Assembly: GCA_028829895.1 (NCBI GenBank)
Contig: CM054182.1
Coordinates: forward strand, 63,668,379 to 63,732,378
Direction: 5' to 3'
DNA from: Sinotaia quadrata
Lineage: Eukaryota; Mollusca; Gastropoda; Architaenioglossa; Viviparidae
DNA: 64,000 bases
Each line of letters starts with the position of its first letter. The first letter of the stretch is position 1. This document shows, piece by piece, positions 11,158 through 21,850 of the stretch. The notes below the pieces were generated by a model. The model saw nothing but the letters and a program-made list of their open reading frames with translations, was not told the DNA's origin and searched no databases. Made by a program: the position numbers and the translations under genes.

Positions 11158-11470
11158 CTGTAGCAAAGAATCTTCGGCGCGCCGAAAATAGCAGCAGCCA
11201 TACAACCCTTGACGTCTAGTCAAAGAAAGGAAACTACAATTCGGGCGGGTGGGCGCTGAGGATGTGGCGCTCTGCCTGCAATTCTTATGATGAGTACGCG
11301 GGGTGATGATGGGGCACACGAGGGAGACATAAAGTCAGTGCCGAGTCGTAATTTCACAGAGGTTTGCCACTGGGTTACTGAGAGAAGCAGGCATGAAATA
11401 GTTATTGTCTCTGTCCAGACCTGACCCCATCGGTCGCGACGTGCACAGCCTCGCTGCGCGCTAGTTTTCA
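11158..11470 (-). other. Candidate 5' exon or CpG-rich regulatory block
   Basis: The block is visibly richer in G, C and CpG (GGCGCGCC near 11177, GTCGCGACGTGC near 11434, GCTGCGCGC near 11452) than its surroundings. On the minus strand it ends at 11158 in CAG|GTAAGAT, a strong match to a metazoan 5' splice site. Two minus-strand frames cover parts of it (11110-11319 and 11220-11471), neither with a known domain, so it would more likely be an untranslated first exon. The alternatives are an internal exon of an unrecognised gene or simply GC-rich DNA. Confidence 0.3.
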
Positions 11471-11479
11471 TTAGTGTGA

Positions 11480-12970
11480 CAACTTCATGTCTCGGCCCGG
11501 TGGGATCAAGAATTTTTGCTCTAGCTAGAAAAGCAAGGAGAAAACATCGCGAACTCTAGCTAGAAAAATAAAATTTAACATTTCGAACCGGTAGCCATCC
11601 TTCTAGGCAACGACTTTCAGAAAAGGATGAAAACCTTGAATATCGAACCCGGTGTGACCCAGAAGATCTACAGAAACGGAAGGGAGAGTCACAAATTAAA
11701 CATGAGAATGCCAGACACTTTATTTATTATTATTTCTATTATTATTATTCTTTGTCAGGTCCGTTAGATTGCTTCTCATTTTAAGACCATATGTATGAAG
11801 GTTTAATTTGCATATTGTGCATATTTGTAATGTAACAATATGTGGTGGTACCTTTCTACCGTAATTGTTCCAGACAAAAAATTCCCCCGCATTCCTTTGA
11901 AAGATATCAAGTTTCATCAGTTTATGTTTGTACCATTTTCTATTCGATTTGCTTGCTGACATAACCAAACGCTTCATGCCATTAGTTGGCGTTAAGAGGG
12001 ACCAGCTGTCAGTTTACAACTTTAGAGTGTCTGAGAAACTTAAGCGCAACGAGAAATTAAGTCAGCCTCGTTTCCAAACTCAGCCTAAATTGAAAGTTAA
12101 CAGTAATGCATAGATCCCGATAAATAAACTTATTTCAAGAACGGTTTCTCAGTCGGCTAGCTATTAGTGTCGATGAAATTATTTCAAAAGTAAGATTAAG
12201 AGAACAATGAAACAGCGGTTCCTGCTCGAGGTGCAGTCTGCTTGAGAAAGCTGAGCAAACAGGTCTTTCCCGTAAAACAAATCTATTTCAGTGGAATAAA
12301 ATTTCTGTCGTAAGACAACTCACTTCTAAATAAGTAAGTAGACATAAGGGTTTTTTAAAAATTTAATTGCTGCTACTGGTCACACTGTGACGGACGGTAG
12401 ATACGCCAAATACCGATCTTTAGAATAAATCTCTAGAATTTTGAGTGGACTTCTGCTGAAGAAAAAAGCCGCTGTTTGGCTGCTGTTTGTTTTTTGTTGT
12501 TTTTAGTTTGTTTTGCGTTTTGATTTTACTTAATTTTACTTTTAAAATAGAAAATGCATCTTCTCTGTCGGGTCATTGACAACAAATTGACCAAGTTTGA
12601 GATGGACAAATACATGTTCCTGAATCTCCGGAATATTGGAAAGGTAGAAAGCAGAATGTGCTCCGACCTTACTGTCATATTAACTAGAGACTTCAACGTG
12701 TTAGAATGAGAGCTATTTTCCTTCTCTTTGTTCAGAGAATTTTTCAGAGCATAATCTATTAACCCACTCATTGTCGCAGTCTGCAAATATTATCTATTTG
12801 AAGATGAAATGGATAATTTTACAAACAATTAAACAGGGTCTGTCAAACTTCGAGGTGATTAAATCTATTTCTTTGAACTGTTCGGACTGACATATTGACA
12901 GCAACATTGTAACTGATCTCCATAGTAATCGAAAGAGTTCTTATCGAACTACAAACAGTTTATAAACACT
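11480..12970. other. Unannotated stretch
   Basis: CTCTAGCTAGAAAA is duplicated 38 bp apart near 11519 and 11557. The rest is AT-rich with TTATTATT runs near 11725. Open frames are all under 90 codons and without recognisable domains. Confidence 0.45.
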
Positions 12971-13004
<34 letters not shown>

Positions 13005-13087
13005 CATAGATAGATAGATAGATAGATAGATAGATTGATTGATTGATTGATTGATTGAGATTGATTGATTTGATTGATTGATTGAAT
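12971..13087. repeat. (GATA)n-(GATT)n microsatellite
   Basis: About 15 GATA units with a single GATACATA interruption pass into about 10 GATT units, then decay into GAGATTGATTTGATT. The junction suggests that a point change in one unit was spread by slippage. Confidence 0.95.
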
Positions 13088-14787
13088 TTATTACTGTTTC
13101 ACGTCCACTTCTTAGCTGGTTGATTTCGCGGCCAGTTCAAGGAAGAAAGCGATTCGAATTGAGCATAATTTAACCAGGCAATAAGAACTGACCGACCTGG
13201 CATTCCTTTATATATATAAAATAACCCATCTGCCTGCCGCTTATCATACAGCACACTGGAACGTACTATGGAGTGGCTACACGAGACTACAGGCTAACAG
13301 CACACGAACATACTATGCAGTGACTTCACAAGACAACAGACTATGCAGTTTTATCTCAGGAGTCGCAGAAAGGGTTGTTTCCAACTGATGCTGTTTGCTG
13401 TTGTGTTGTTTGTTTATATTTTAGTTTCTTATTGGTTGGAGGGCGTGGTATTGAATGCTTCTTATGTCGTAAAGCTAGTATATCCCTGCAGAGAATGAGG
13501 CCTCCTTGCATGGTGCTATGCCAACAGGAAGCACAACTCTAGCCTTTCTCCTTAGTCTCACAAGTGGTTCTTTCAGTGACTGACACGGAGCGGTGTTAAA
13601 ATGTCCGACCCAACAAAAACAGCCGTCCCATTGTGTCAGTGTTCCCAGTAGGCAGACAGCAGACGACAAAAACTAAAGTGTCCTTGTCGTTGTCATTGTC
13701 ACAATACGTGTTCTCTAACTTTCCTTACTCCTTTTCAATACCCTATCCATCCATAAAACAAAAAGAAAAAGAAAACTGTCAGGTAACTGCAGGTAAAAGA
13801 AAAAGAACTGAAAATAACTGCTAAACGCAGAAACGTGTGCATTACGTGCTGATATGGTGTCATTCTGTACTTGTGTCATAATTCGAGACACTCTTGGTGT
13901 AATACAAATGATCAGCACCAATCTCTGACTCAAGAGACGCCTTGCCGTGAAAGGTTCACTATTACACACAGTGATGCCGTAGTAGTAAAAGCAGCCATTT
14001 CTATCGCGCAAGGAATATGTGTATTGGTGAGCATCAACACCCACATTTCTCCCACCCCACCCTCACCCCACATTACGAATGTAATGAAATAAAAATTTCA
14101 TTTGACAGCGCCTGCCGTTTTCTTGCAATGTAAGAATCTCATCTAGCAAGGTTTCTTAACTAGCGCAGGAAGTGCAAAGTGCGGGACAAATCTAGATGGC
14201 GCTCAGAGCCGCAGACGTGGATTTTACTGACCTTGTGATAGCATCTTTTTTAAATTAAAAAAAAAAAAACTAAGTGCAATTTATTAAGTGGGGCATGAGG
14301 GGAAGGAGGGGGTCCCTACTTTTTCCATGTTAAACATTCCTGAGAAACATTCAATCATTGCTGCTACTGGTGGAGTACATTTTCTCTAGAGTTCTTCGAC
14401 AAAGGAATGGGTCCTTTAACTTTGCAAACCACACACAGTCATTGTGCATATCACAACCCTCCCCTCGCCACCCCCATTCCCATGTAGTATTTCTTGAGTT
14501 CGTCTTTTTGATCTATGCAGCATTCAGACTGCATACGATAGATAAGACAGGGCGGAGGTGTTGTATGTAGGAACGTTTCACTCGATGTCAGCCTACTGAA
14601 ATAATTAAATCTATCTCATCGCTGTTTGAGGTTTGATTTTATAATTTCAGTGACCTTGACAAAGTGCTGATCTTCATTATCTCGCTGTGACGTGGGCCAC
14701 ATGAGTGTCTGCATTGGCACGATTAGATTTACACGTGTCTTTGGCTAAATGAATGTCTGCATGACACGATTTGTACTTTCATTTGCC
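13088..14787. other. Unannotated stretch
   Basis: A weak duplication (about 48 bp, CAGCACAC...ACTATGxAGTG) lies at 13250-13345, and TATATATAAA occurs at 13211. A short GC-richer part at 14170-14215 includes AGATGGCGCTC. The 109-codon minus-strand frame at 13715-14044 has no recognisable domain. Decayed relatives of the next array (ATGTCTGCATGACACGA) appear from about 14700. Confidence 0.45.
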
Positions 14788-14932
14788 AAGTGGGTGTCTG
14801 CTGGCTATATTTACTGGTTTATTGGGTTATACAAGTGGGTGTCTACTGGCTATATTTACAGGTTTATTGGGTTATACAAGTGGGTGTCCCCTGGCTATAT
14901 TTACAGGTTTATTGGGTTATACAAGTGATGAA
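14788..14932. repeat. 45 bp minisatellite, three copies
   Basis: Units start at 14788, 14833 and 14878, with the core AAGTGGGTGTCTACTGGCTA followed by TATTTACAGGTTTATTGGGTTATAC. Only three or four differences separate them. The period is a multiple of three, so the frames covering it give a 15-residue hydrophobic repeat (Ser-Gly-Cys-Leu-Leu-Ala-Ile-Phe-Thr-Gly). The frames are only 71-79 codons and there is no support for translation. Confidence 0.95.
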
Positions 14933-15394
14933 CGCACGAAAATATTGGTACTTGCTTATAATTGGACTAAAAGAGTACCTGTATGATATTATTATTAAAT
15001 ACATGTACAAGTGTGCTTGTGTGTCATGAACCTAATGGGGGAGCGGGGGTGTATGATGTGAAAAGTTCTTATATAGTTAAACAAGTATTTTTAACAGCAT
15101 GATTTAGTAGTTGATTGGATCAAAGAAGTGTCGACCATTGACTCGATTAATGCCGTCATATGGTCATAGGTCATGGATCAAACCAACAAGAGATATAGTT
15201 TGTACCTAAATCGAAAGACTTAGCTTAAAATAAAACTTCTGAATAGAATGATACCAATAGATATGACCGAGGTCGACATAGAGAAGTATACGACGACCCA
15301 TCCAAAACAACATCGAAATCGAAACATGATAAAACTACCTTTAAAGCAGAAACAGATCAGTCAATTTACCATACATACTGAAAAATGGAATAAT
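14933..15394. other. Unannotated spacer
   Basis: No clear feature. Blocks such as GAATAGAATGATACCAATAG near 15240 may be decayed outliers of the next array. Confidence 0.35.
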
Positions 15395-15680
15395 ATAGAC
15401 TAGACTTTAGAAATATACATGATCAACAGATGATATAGAATAATACTGAGACTGGAATTCGGAAATATGCTCAATCAGCTGTCGAAATGGAACAATACAT
15501 ACTTTGAATGGAATTCAAAAATATACACGATCAAGCTGTCAATATGGAATAATATATCCTGAGACTGGAATTCAGAAATATACACGATCAAGCTGGTGAT
15601 ATGAAATGATACTGAGACTGGAATTCGAAAATACACACAATCAAGGTGATGTTATGGAACAATACATATTGAAGACCAAC
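15395..15680. repeat. ~55 bp decayed tandem repeat, about 5 copies
   Basis: GGAATTC followed by xxAAATAxACACxATCAA recurs at 15454, 15510, 15567 and 15620 (53-57 bp spacing), with a diverged unit before. The units share GATATGGAATAATACATACTGAGACT. All carry indels. Confidence 0.87.
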
Positions 15681-15978
15681 AATATGATAATCACTGAAGT
15701 GTGGAGACTAAAAGAAGGAAAATTATTTTCGCGTTGAAATGAAAAGTAAGCAAAATGTGTATGCAGCCTACTATTTCGATGATGGACAAGCAACACTTCT
15801 CGAGTAACTGAAATCAGTTACATGTGCAGCAATTGACGACAATAGACATTTAAAGAGGTCATGATAAAAAAAAAAAGGAAAGCAACATACGACATGGTAA
15901 GAGAATTAATCGTTTCTAAACTCATAATTCGTTTGTTTTGAATTATTAAAGAAAATATCAGACAGGCTCGAAAGCAAA

Positions 15979-16122
15979 CCAACACAGGTCAACCTGATCA
16001 TTATGGTCGGGTATGCATCTTCACAAGAAACAAACTAGTGAGCTAAGCAATCCAACACAGGTCAACCTGATCATTATGGTCGGGTATGCATCTTCACCAG
16101 AAACAAACTAGTGAACTATCCA
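15979..16122. repeat. 73 bp direct duplication
   Basis: CCAACACAGGTCAACCTGAT begins at 15979 and again at 16052. The two copies are almost identical through CATCTTCACxAGAAACAAAC and TAGTGAxCTA. Recent tandem duplication is the simplest reading. Confidence 0.95.
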
Positions 16123-16252
16123 CTGATCATGTTCCACTGACAAGTAATTTGGAACTGTATACAGAACATGACCTAAGCAAACCAATGCCAAACATTAATC
16201 TTGCTCCATTAAACAGTACCTGGGCCTACGAATAGTTCTTTGCACGCAGCTA

Positions 16253-16560
16253 ACATAGCCTTGATATCAGGTCACAGGCTCACAGCTTACATAACCTTGA
16301 TACCAGATCACAGGCTCACAGCTTACATAGCCTTCATACCAGATCACAGGCTCACAGCTTACATAGCCTTGATATCAGGTCACAGGCTCACTGCTTACAT
16401 AGCCTTGATATCAGGTCATAGGCTCACTGCTTACATAGCCTTGATATCAGATCACAGGCTCGCTACTTACATAGCCTTGATATCAGGTCACAGGCTCACA
16501 GCTTACATAGCCTTGATATCAGGTCACAGGCTCACAGCTTACATAGCCTTCATATCAGTC
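16253..16560. repeat. 36 bp minisatellite, 8.5 copies
   Basis: The start block ACATAGCCTTGATATCAGGT recurs every 36 bp from 16253 to 16541, completed by CACAGGCTCACAGCTT. Sequence variants (GATACCAGA, CTCACTGCTT, CTCGCTACTT) are scattered over single units. The plus strand is open across the array as a 12-residue repeat (His-Arg-Leu-Thr-Ala-Tyr-Ile-Ala-Leu-Ile-Ser-Gly) in a 114-codon frame. That follows from a 36 bp stop-free unit and is not evidence for a gene. Confidence 0.96.
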
Positions 16561-18688
16561 AACATCCAGACATCATCGATCTGATATCATTATTCGTTAT
16601 CCATCCATGACAGATATCGGTGTCATTATTTATATCGTTAATTACCGTTTTGAAAGGGATCGCTGGCTGGCTGCTATTCCTAACGCCTCCATGATATTAT
16701 TAGTGCAGCTGCTTGCTTGCTTGCTTTCTCTCTCCCTCTCTTTGCTTTTCAACTGACTTAAACATGTATGTGACAATGCAATGACTGACCATGACTTAAC
16801 ACGGCACTACAAGTCAGTCAACACCCATATATTCACCGAAAGCGTTCCATGTGACTGCATCAAATTGACTTACTATTAGCTGACTCAAGCTAAATGCTGT
16901 CTGTCCTTGTTGATTCACGTGGAGCGGACGTATTAAATGAGATGTCATAAAAAGATCAAGACACGTTTGTTGACTGCTTTTCTTGGTTGTTTTATGTTCT
17001 TTTTTTAGTAAAGGTGTTAAACCCGTAATTGCATAATTTTACATTTTAATATGCAAATGCTGAACAGAAAAAGATAGAGGCCGCATATTTTTATTTTTAA
17101 CGTCAGTATGATCAGCATGATTAGATGTTGAAGTGCTTTTGTTCTTATCACGGAATTACATTAAATTCATGTATCTGTCTGAATATAGCGGTATGATTGA
17201 ATGTATGCGTTCTTGTGTGCGTGTGATCTTGAGCGCGTGATAGTATTATAAACGTAATATCTGTTTTTCCATCTATTATTTATCTTCCTTAGTGAGAAAA
17301 AATACACTTTATCGAAAGTTGCTGCCCATTAATTGACAAATATAACCAGCGGTGCGGGTATGGAGCAAACGAATGGGTAATTAACCAGGATTTTTATTTC
17401 ACAACTGTTAAAACCATTTTCTTCACTATCAGAAAACTTTTCATGTACTTTTAAAGTAGTTTACTAAAATCAGGACGGAGTGAATATATATAAATAAACA
17501 AGGCAATATTAAATAATGCTGCATAGTGTTCTCCCCTTGAATGCAACTACCGGATATCGCCTTCATTGCTGTTATGACTAGATATGCCATGATCATGAAG
17601 GTGAAAGGGTTAAAAGTGCCATTTTCTAAAATCGTTCATTGATGATCAAAAACGACCTTTCGACCTTTGATCTTATTTTTTCTTTTTATTAGGGATAATG
17701 GATTCAAACAAGCAAACAAATAATATATATTATAAGGGGACCTGGGAGAAGAATTTTGAAAGGAGCAGAACCTTGTTTTTTCTTGTACACAGTTGAATAA
17801 AGGGCCTCTTTTCCCTTCACTCTCTTATGATAGTCAACTACGTCATAGAGGTAGTGTGGTTTCTTTCATCACGAAGACCGGATACCTCGCTACGTCATTA
17901 AAATTAATACGTAAACATATCTGGCAACTCATTCATAAAACATTACGGTGCGAGATTAAAGGTCGTGAAATTTAAAGGGATTCTAAACAAGGAAACCTTG
18001 GTGTGGAAAGAGTGAAAGCAAGCAAAGTCACAAATACCATCAGAATCTTTTCAAATGGAGAATTACCGTACCGAATTATGACATTTAAAAAAAAAAATCC
18101 TGCGTAAACAAAGCAAGCAAAAACCATAAATAGACTGGAAAAGGTGAGAGAAGGAGCGGAAGAACAAGAACAAAGCAAATGACGTCACCACCCTTCCAGT
18201 ACACTGCATCAACACTCCACTGATAATTCTGATTTCTTTGAGCAAGTCTTCCCTCGTGAACCGACTTCAGATAGTTGGCAGAAAGGATGATTTTTGGAGG
18301 GTAGAAGAAATCTTTGACATGTTTATGTTACAGGAAGTAAAATCTCTTAGCTTGTGCGTCTCATCTTCTGGTGCCATTTCCTTTTCTTTGAACACAAGAG
18401 AACGCGAGTTTGTGATCCTCTGAGTTTAGTGACCAATTCCAGATGGCATATTACAAGTTGAAATGATGTGTGTGGGGGGGGGAGGTATCCACAGGTACTT
18501 AATATTGCTTATAACCATTATGCTTGTTTTCCATTGGCACATAATGGCAAGTTATAAGCATTGAGGCCTATGACGTTCTATGACGATATGGCTATTTTCA
18601 TATTAAGGCTGACAACAATGTGATCTTTTCATCGGCTCATTATGTATTGTTGTTTGCAAAGTTGGCCTCTGATTTAGCGAAAGTGGGT
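16561..18688. other. Unannotated stretch
   Basis: There is a short GCTTGCTTGCTTGC plus CT-rich tract at 16708-16745. The rest is AT-rich. TGACGTCA occurs at 18180. Open frames (60-68 codons, both strands) carry no recognisable domain. Confidence 0.45.
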
Positions 18689-18832
18689 GGCTTATTTAAA
18701 GAGTTAATTACTATTAGAGTGGCTGGCTTATTTAAAGAGTTAATTACTATTACATTGGATGGCTTATTTAAAGAGTTAATTACTATTACAGTGGATGGCT
18801 TATTTAAAGAGTTAATTACTATTACCATGGAC
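18689..18832. repeat. 36 bp minisatellite, four copies, open on both strands
   Basis: Units start at 18689, 18725, 18761 and 18797: GGCTTATTTAAAGAGTTAAT then TACTATTAxAGTGGAT. The unit has no stop in one frame of each strand. Both strands therefore read as 12-residue repeats, Gly-Leu-Phe-Lys-Glu-Leu-Ile-Thr-Ile-Thr-Val-Asp on plus and Asn-Ser-Leu-Asn-Lys-Pro-Ser on minus. The flanking open sequence is short (76 and 62 codons in total). Confidence 0.95.
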
Positions 18833-19569
18833 TCGCTACCGCAGTTTTAATCATTTTTGTGTATTTAAAACGTTGTTTTATCTCATTATTGTCCCTACGA
18901 TCGCTTTAGAAAATGAAAAATATATACCCCCAAAATAATAAATGACGATCTTCTATTCAGAGTATATATCTATGATCAAATATTACATTCTATGCTTTGT
19001 ATTTCATTTACTTTCATGCCTTTTCAAAACATGTATAAATGTTTGCTGTTTGTGTGCGCGTTCGCTTTATGTATTAGTATCTGTACATATTTAAAAGACA
19101 GGAAGAGTAAATAACCTTTGCACTTTGCAGGTCAATTTACTGTTTGATCGGGGTGTTATAGAGAGCTCTTTATCGTTCTTTCTTCTTTTATTTGTGTCTC
19201 TTTATGTCCCTTAACGACACACATTTGGTTGGAAGGTTTAAACGTCAAAAGGACACATGCAGTCGTGTACTTTTGCTAAATATAGTTGTCACCAGTCATG
19301 CGTGCAGCCGGTGTCTTTCACAAACGAACATCCGGTGCATTATTGCTTTGACGTTGCAATGATATGAAATAAGGAAATGGGACTGAGTGGTGGATGGGGA
19401 TGGGGTAAGAGGATGTCGTCCCTTGGTGTCCTTTTCATCATCTTAGACACACTCTTTTGCAAATTAAATCCGTCGCACGTTTCTCGCAAAATCTTTGTGA
19501 CGTCAGAGGATTGACCTCGCAATCCACTGGAGGGGTAATTGACTTGATAAATGTGCATAATTGTTATGG
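18833..19569. other. Unannotated stretch
   Basis: Only AT-rich DNA is seen, plus a TGACGTCA octamer at 19498-19505 about 70 bp outside the next mobile element. Confidence 0.4.
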
Positions 19570-20757
19570 AAGTCTGACACCTACGCCACACTAGTTATTG
19601 GTTATGGTTATTATTAATCATCCAAAATTAAATACAAGTGATGAGAATGTTAATTTATGTTATTAATAATTCTACCCAAAGATACCACTCGTCTCTTTTG
19701 CTTGGCGGTTTATGCGGGCACTGTAAACGTTTTCTCTCTTTCATAACATTAAAGACAAACATTTATTATCATTCACTATTTCCGAGAGTGAAAAACTTCT
19801 TACCAAAGGAGAAGATAAGTCCGTCTTTCATCTATATTTAGCGAGCCACCATCCACCTCCTATCTCTCCATTATATAGCTATCAATATTTGTAAGGTCAA
19901 TAAATTTATTCAATCAACAATCAAATGATCAAAACAACAAAGCTTAATTGATGCTGGACAATCGTTCAGTATCTAGCAGAGACATAAGCAATCACATTGA
20001 CTTACATGTATAATCAAGTTCATGGATAGAATTCATCACAGAATGAGAGTGGAGTTTCAGAGAAATAATTAAAGTCAATGTACAAGATGACGGCTTTCAC
20101 CTGCATGTGTTCACAATCACACAGTTTGCAACAAGTCACTTTCTTATTCATTCAAGTCCCAAGTGCCTCTTCTAGGCACATTATACAGCTGTCCCAGAAT
20201 CTTCAATGCACTCACAAATCACACCGTGGAGAATCATCTAGAATTTCACTTGCGCTATCAAGCACGTCAGGAGGAATGTTCAAAATAATTTTTGTGACTT
20301 CTCAAGAACAAAACTCAGGACACAAATCTCCACCATAATGGCTCTCAAACGGATTTCACAGGAATCAACTTAACAACAACGTATGCAGTTAAAGTTGATG
20401 CTAACGCTGAATTCTCACACCAATGCAATCTGCAACAGTCACTGTTGCCTCAAGGGAATGGGAAAAAAGACTTGCTCCTCTCTGCAAAAGTCAAATTAAG
20501 GCAGCTCTAAATTTCAGGCATATTTATCTCTAAAACTCCTTTTTCTCTTACATATATTCTCAACTTACAATCCCTGAAACAATTTTGTTAGCTCGACACA
20601 CACAGAGCATAAGAAATATAGCATCGATCAAAATTCACAAGTATAATGGACAACGTAGTCAAATTAGTGAATTATAGAAATATTGGTTCAATTACATAAA
20701 GCATTTTCCAATTCAAATCTTAGATCAATAGCAAACATTTACAAAATATTCAAAGTC
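19570..20757 (+). mobile_element. Dispersed repeat family, copy B (fullest copy; possible solo LTR)
   Basis: This copy aligns by eye with copy A (minus strand) for its first ~830 bp. It also aligns with copy C over its first ~330 bp and again at 20525-20592 (TATTTATCTCTAAAACTCC... versus TTTATCATCTCTAATCTCC...). It begins TGACACCTACGCCACACTAG at 19575 and can be closed at ATATTCA (20752), giving TG...CA ends and 1178 bp. AAGTC lies immediately outside both ends (19570-19574 and 20753-20757), as expected of a 5 bp target duplication. TATATAG occurs at about 19872 and AATAAA near 19901. No protein is encoded. A solo LTR fits best, but the 3' end rests on this one copy. Confidence 0.6.
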
Positions 20758-21394
20758 CATTTTTTCTTTATCAATCAGTTAACTTGCCATAAGCTAATGA
20801 TTGCCTTTATGACTAGACTCAAGTTAAGTTCAGATTCAAAGTGATTAGTATAGACTATAGAGTACTTCTACAACAAAGAAACTTTCGATCCATAACCATT
20901 GGGTGAATTTGTTATGAACAAGTGTGAGACTATTAGTCAGAAAAAATACTCATCCAGTTGGAACTGGTTGGGATTGCATCAGCAAACCTTTTAGCATAAG
21001 CAGTTCCCAAGATCGAGTCACTTTGAGAGTTTAACATTTAACAATTTATACAACAAATAAGTTCAGAAATAGGGATAGGCACAGGTGGAGTTTTGCTTCA
21101 CTAAGAACTTGTTTACAAATGTTTCAGTGGAGAGAGGTATTAATGCTTATCACGCCCTACATTACGATCTCAACCATCAATCACACAGACTCCACGTTAT
21201 TGGACTTTTGATTCGATATTAACCCTCTGATAGTTCAAATGTCGTGTCTGTTTAATATATGATAATCTCTCACGTGTTTAAAATAGTCTAGAAGAAAAGA
21301 ACATCGTATTCATTATACTAGCAAGTCTAAAACTAATAACAATATCACTTTACTGAAAATGTGCCTAAACCAGATCGGTACGAATTCTGCTTTT
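20758..21394. other. Unannotated stretch
   Basis: AT-rich DNA with no recognised feature. An E-box CACGTG lies near 21270. Confidence 0.4.
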
Positions 21395-21490
21395 AAACGG
21401 TTAGAGAGAAAGAAAGAAATCAACAGACAAACTAACAAACAAAACGGTTAGAGAGAAAGAAAGAAATCAAAAGGCAAACTAAAAAACAAA
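21395..21490. repeat. 47 bp direct duplication
   Basis: AAACGGTTAGAGAGAAAGAA begins at 21395 and 21442. Both copies continue with AGAAATCAAxAGxCAAACTAA and end in AACAAAACG. The tract is purine-rich. Confidence 0.9.
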
Positions 21491-21597
21491 ACGAAGCAAG
21501 CCACAACAGTGGAGATCATTCACTTATTTTTATTGCAGTATATTTTGAGAAAAACCCTACTCTGCATCATAACAGGCCATAATCTAATAATGATAAG

Positions 21598-21850
21598 ATA
21601 GCCCATAAAGTGATCTGCACCAATAAACAATTAGCCCATAAAATGATCTGCACCAGTAAACAATTAGCCCATAAAGTGATCTGCACCAATAAACAATTAG
21701 CCCATAAAATGATCTGCACCAATAAACAATTAGCTCATAAGCTGTTTGAATAAGCAATTAGCTAATAAAAATATCTGCACCAATACACAAACTTCGCCTT
21801 ATGAAAGTATTTTCACCAATAAACAATTAGCCTTATAAATTAATCTACAA
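21598..21850. repeat. 33 bp minisatellite, about 7 copies
   Basis: The core TTAGCCCATAAAATGATCTG then CACCAATAAACAA repeats at 33 bp. The central units alternate AAAGTGATC and AAAATGATC. Outer units are diverged (TTAGCTCATAAGCTG, CTTATGAAAGTATTTTCACC). Stops in the unit prevent any long frame. Confidence 0.93.
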
